Assembly (NCBI GenBank): GCA_900314365.1
Contig: OMVH01000198.1
Location: 1-5,796 of the forward strand
DNA from: an uncultured Prevotella sp.
GTDB lineage: Bacteria > Bacteroidota > Bacteroidia > Bacteroidales > Bacteroidaceae
DNA length: 5,796 nt
Direction of reading: 5' to 3'
The notes under the pieces are model-generated. The model saw nothing but the letters and a program-made list of their open reading frames with translations, did not search any database and was not told where the DNA came from. The position numbers were made by a program, and so were the translations under genes. Below, in pieces: positions 5,786 to 5,796 of this stretch (within the stretch, counting starts at the first letter, position 1; each line of letters opens with the position of its first letter).

Positions 5786-5796
5786 CTTGATGTCCT

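Noticed and set aside
1..5796. CRISPR array, tRNA/rRNA, insertion sequence, phage or toxin-antitoxin genes
   Set aside because: I looked on both strands and found no spaced direct repeats, no tRNA- or rRNA-like sequence, no transposase or terminal repeats, and no recognisable toxin or antitoxin.

Overview
The window looks like chromosomal DNA of a Bacteroidota member, most likely a Prevotella-type gut or oral anaerobe. This is an inference from three things. Three genes have a match to the Bacteroidota -7 promoter element TAnnTTTG just upstream, and the fourth has a near match. No start codon has a Shine-Dalgarno sequence; the leaders are A-rich or AT-rich instead. The gene content (exported S9 peptidase, exported GH29 fucosidase, DUF3267 membrane zincin) is typical of that phylum. 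No 16S or other taxonomic marker is present.

Layout from left to right: (1) 101-652, minus strand, a small membrane protein of the DUF3267 / putative zincin peptidase family with HExxH, whose promoter box lies only 4 nt from the ATG. (2) A strong GC-rich hairpin at 720-756. (3) 769 to about 1132, minus strand, a decayed gene whose frame stays recognisable across two in-frame stops. (4) An AT-rich divergent intergenic region to about 1393. (5) 1431-3929, plus strand, an exported 832-aa S9 serine peptidase with an intact Ser679-Asp761-His793 triad. (6) 3971-5299, plus strand, an exported GH29 alpha-L-fucosidase with its own promoter box in the 41-nt gap. (7) An 18-bp hairpin at 5335-5376, probably the end of this transcription unit. 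(8) 5505-5669, plus strand, a tiny exported protein of 54 aa that matches no family I recognise and is followed directly by an in-frame ATG.

The peptidase and fucosidase are adjacent, co-directional and both exported. Working together on fucosylated glycoproteins or glycopeptides is plausible, but each has its own promoter element and there is no SusC/SusD pair, regulator or further glycosidase in view, so this is not a recognisable polysaccharide utilisation locus. Nothing here amounts to a clear new defence, mobile or RNA system. The least explained items are the small exported ORF with its in-frame TGA-ATG junction, the decayed gene, and the apparently leaderless DUF3267 gene.
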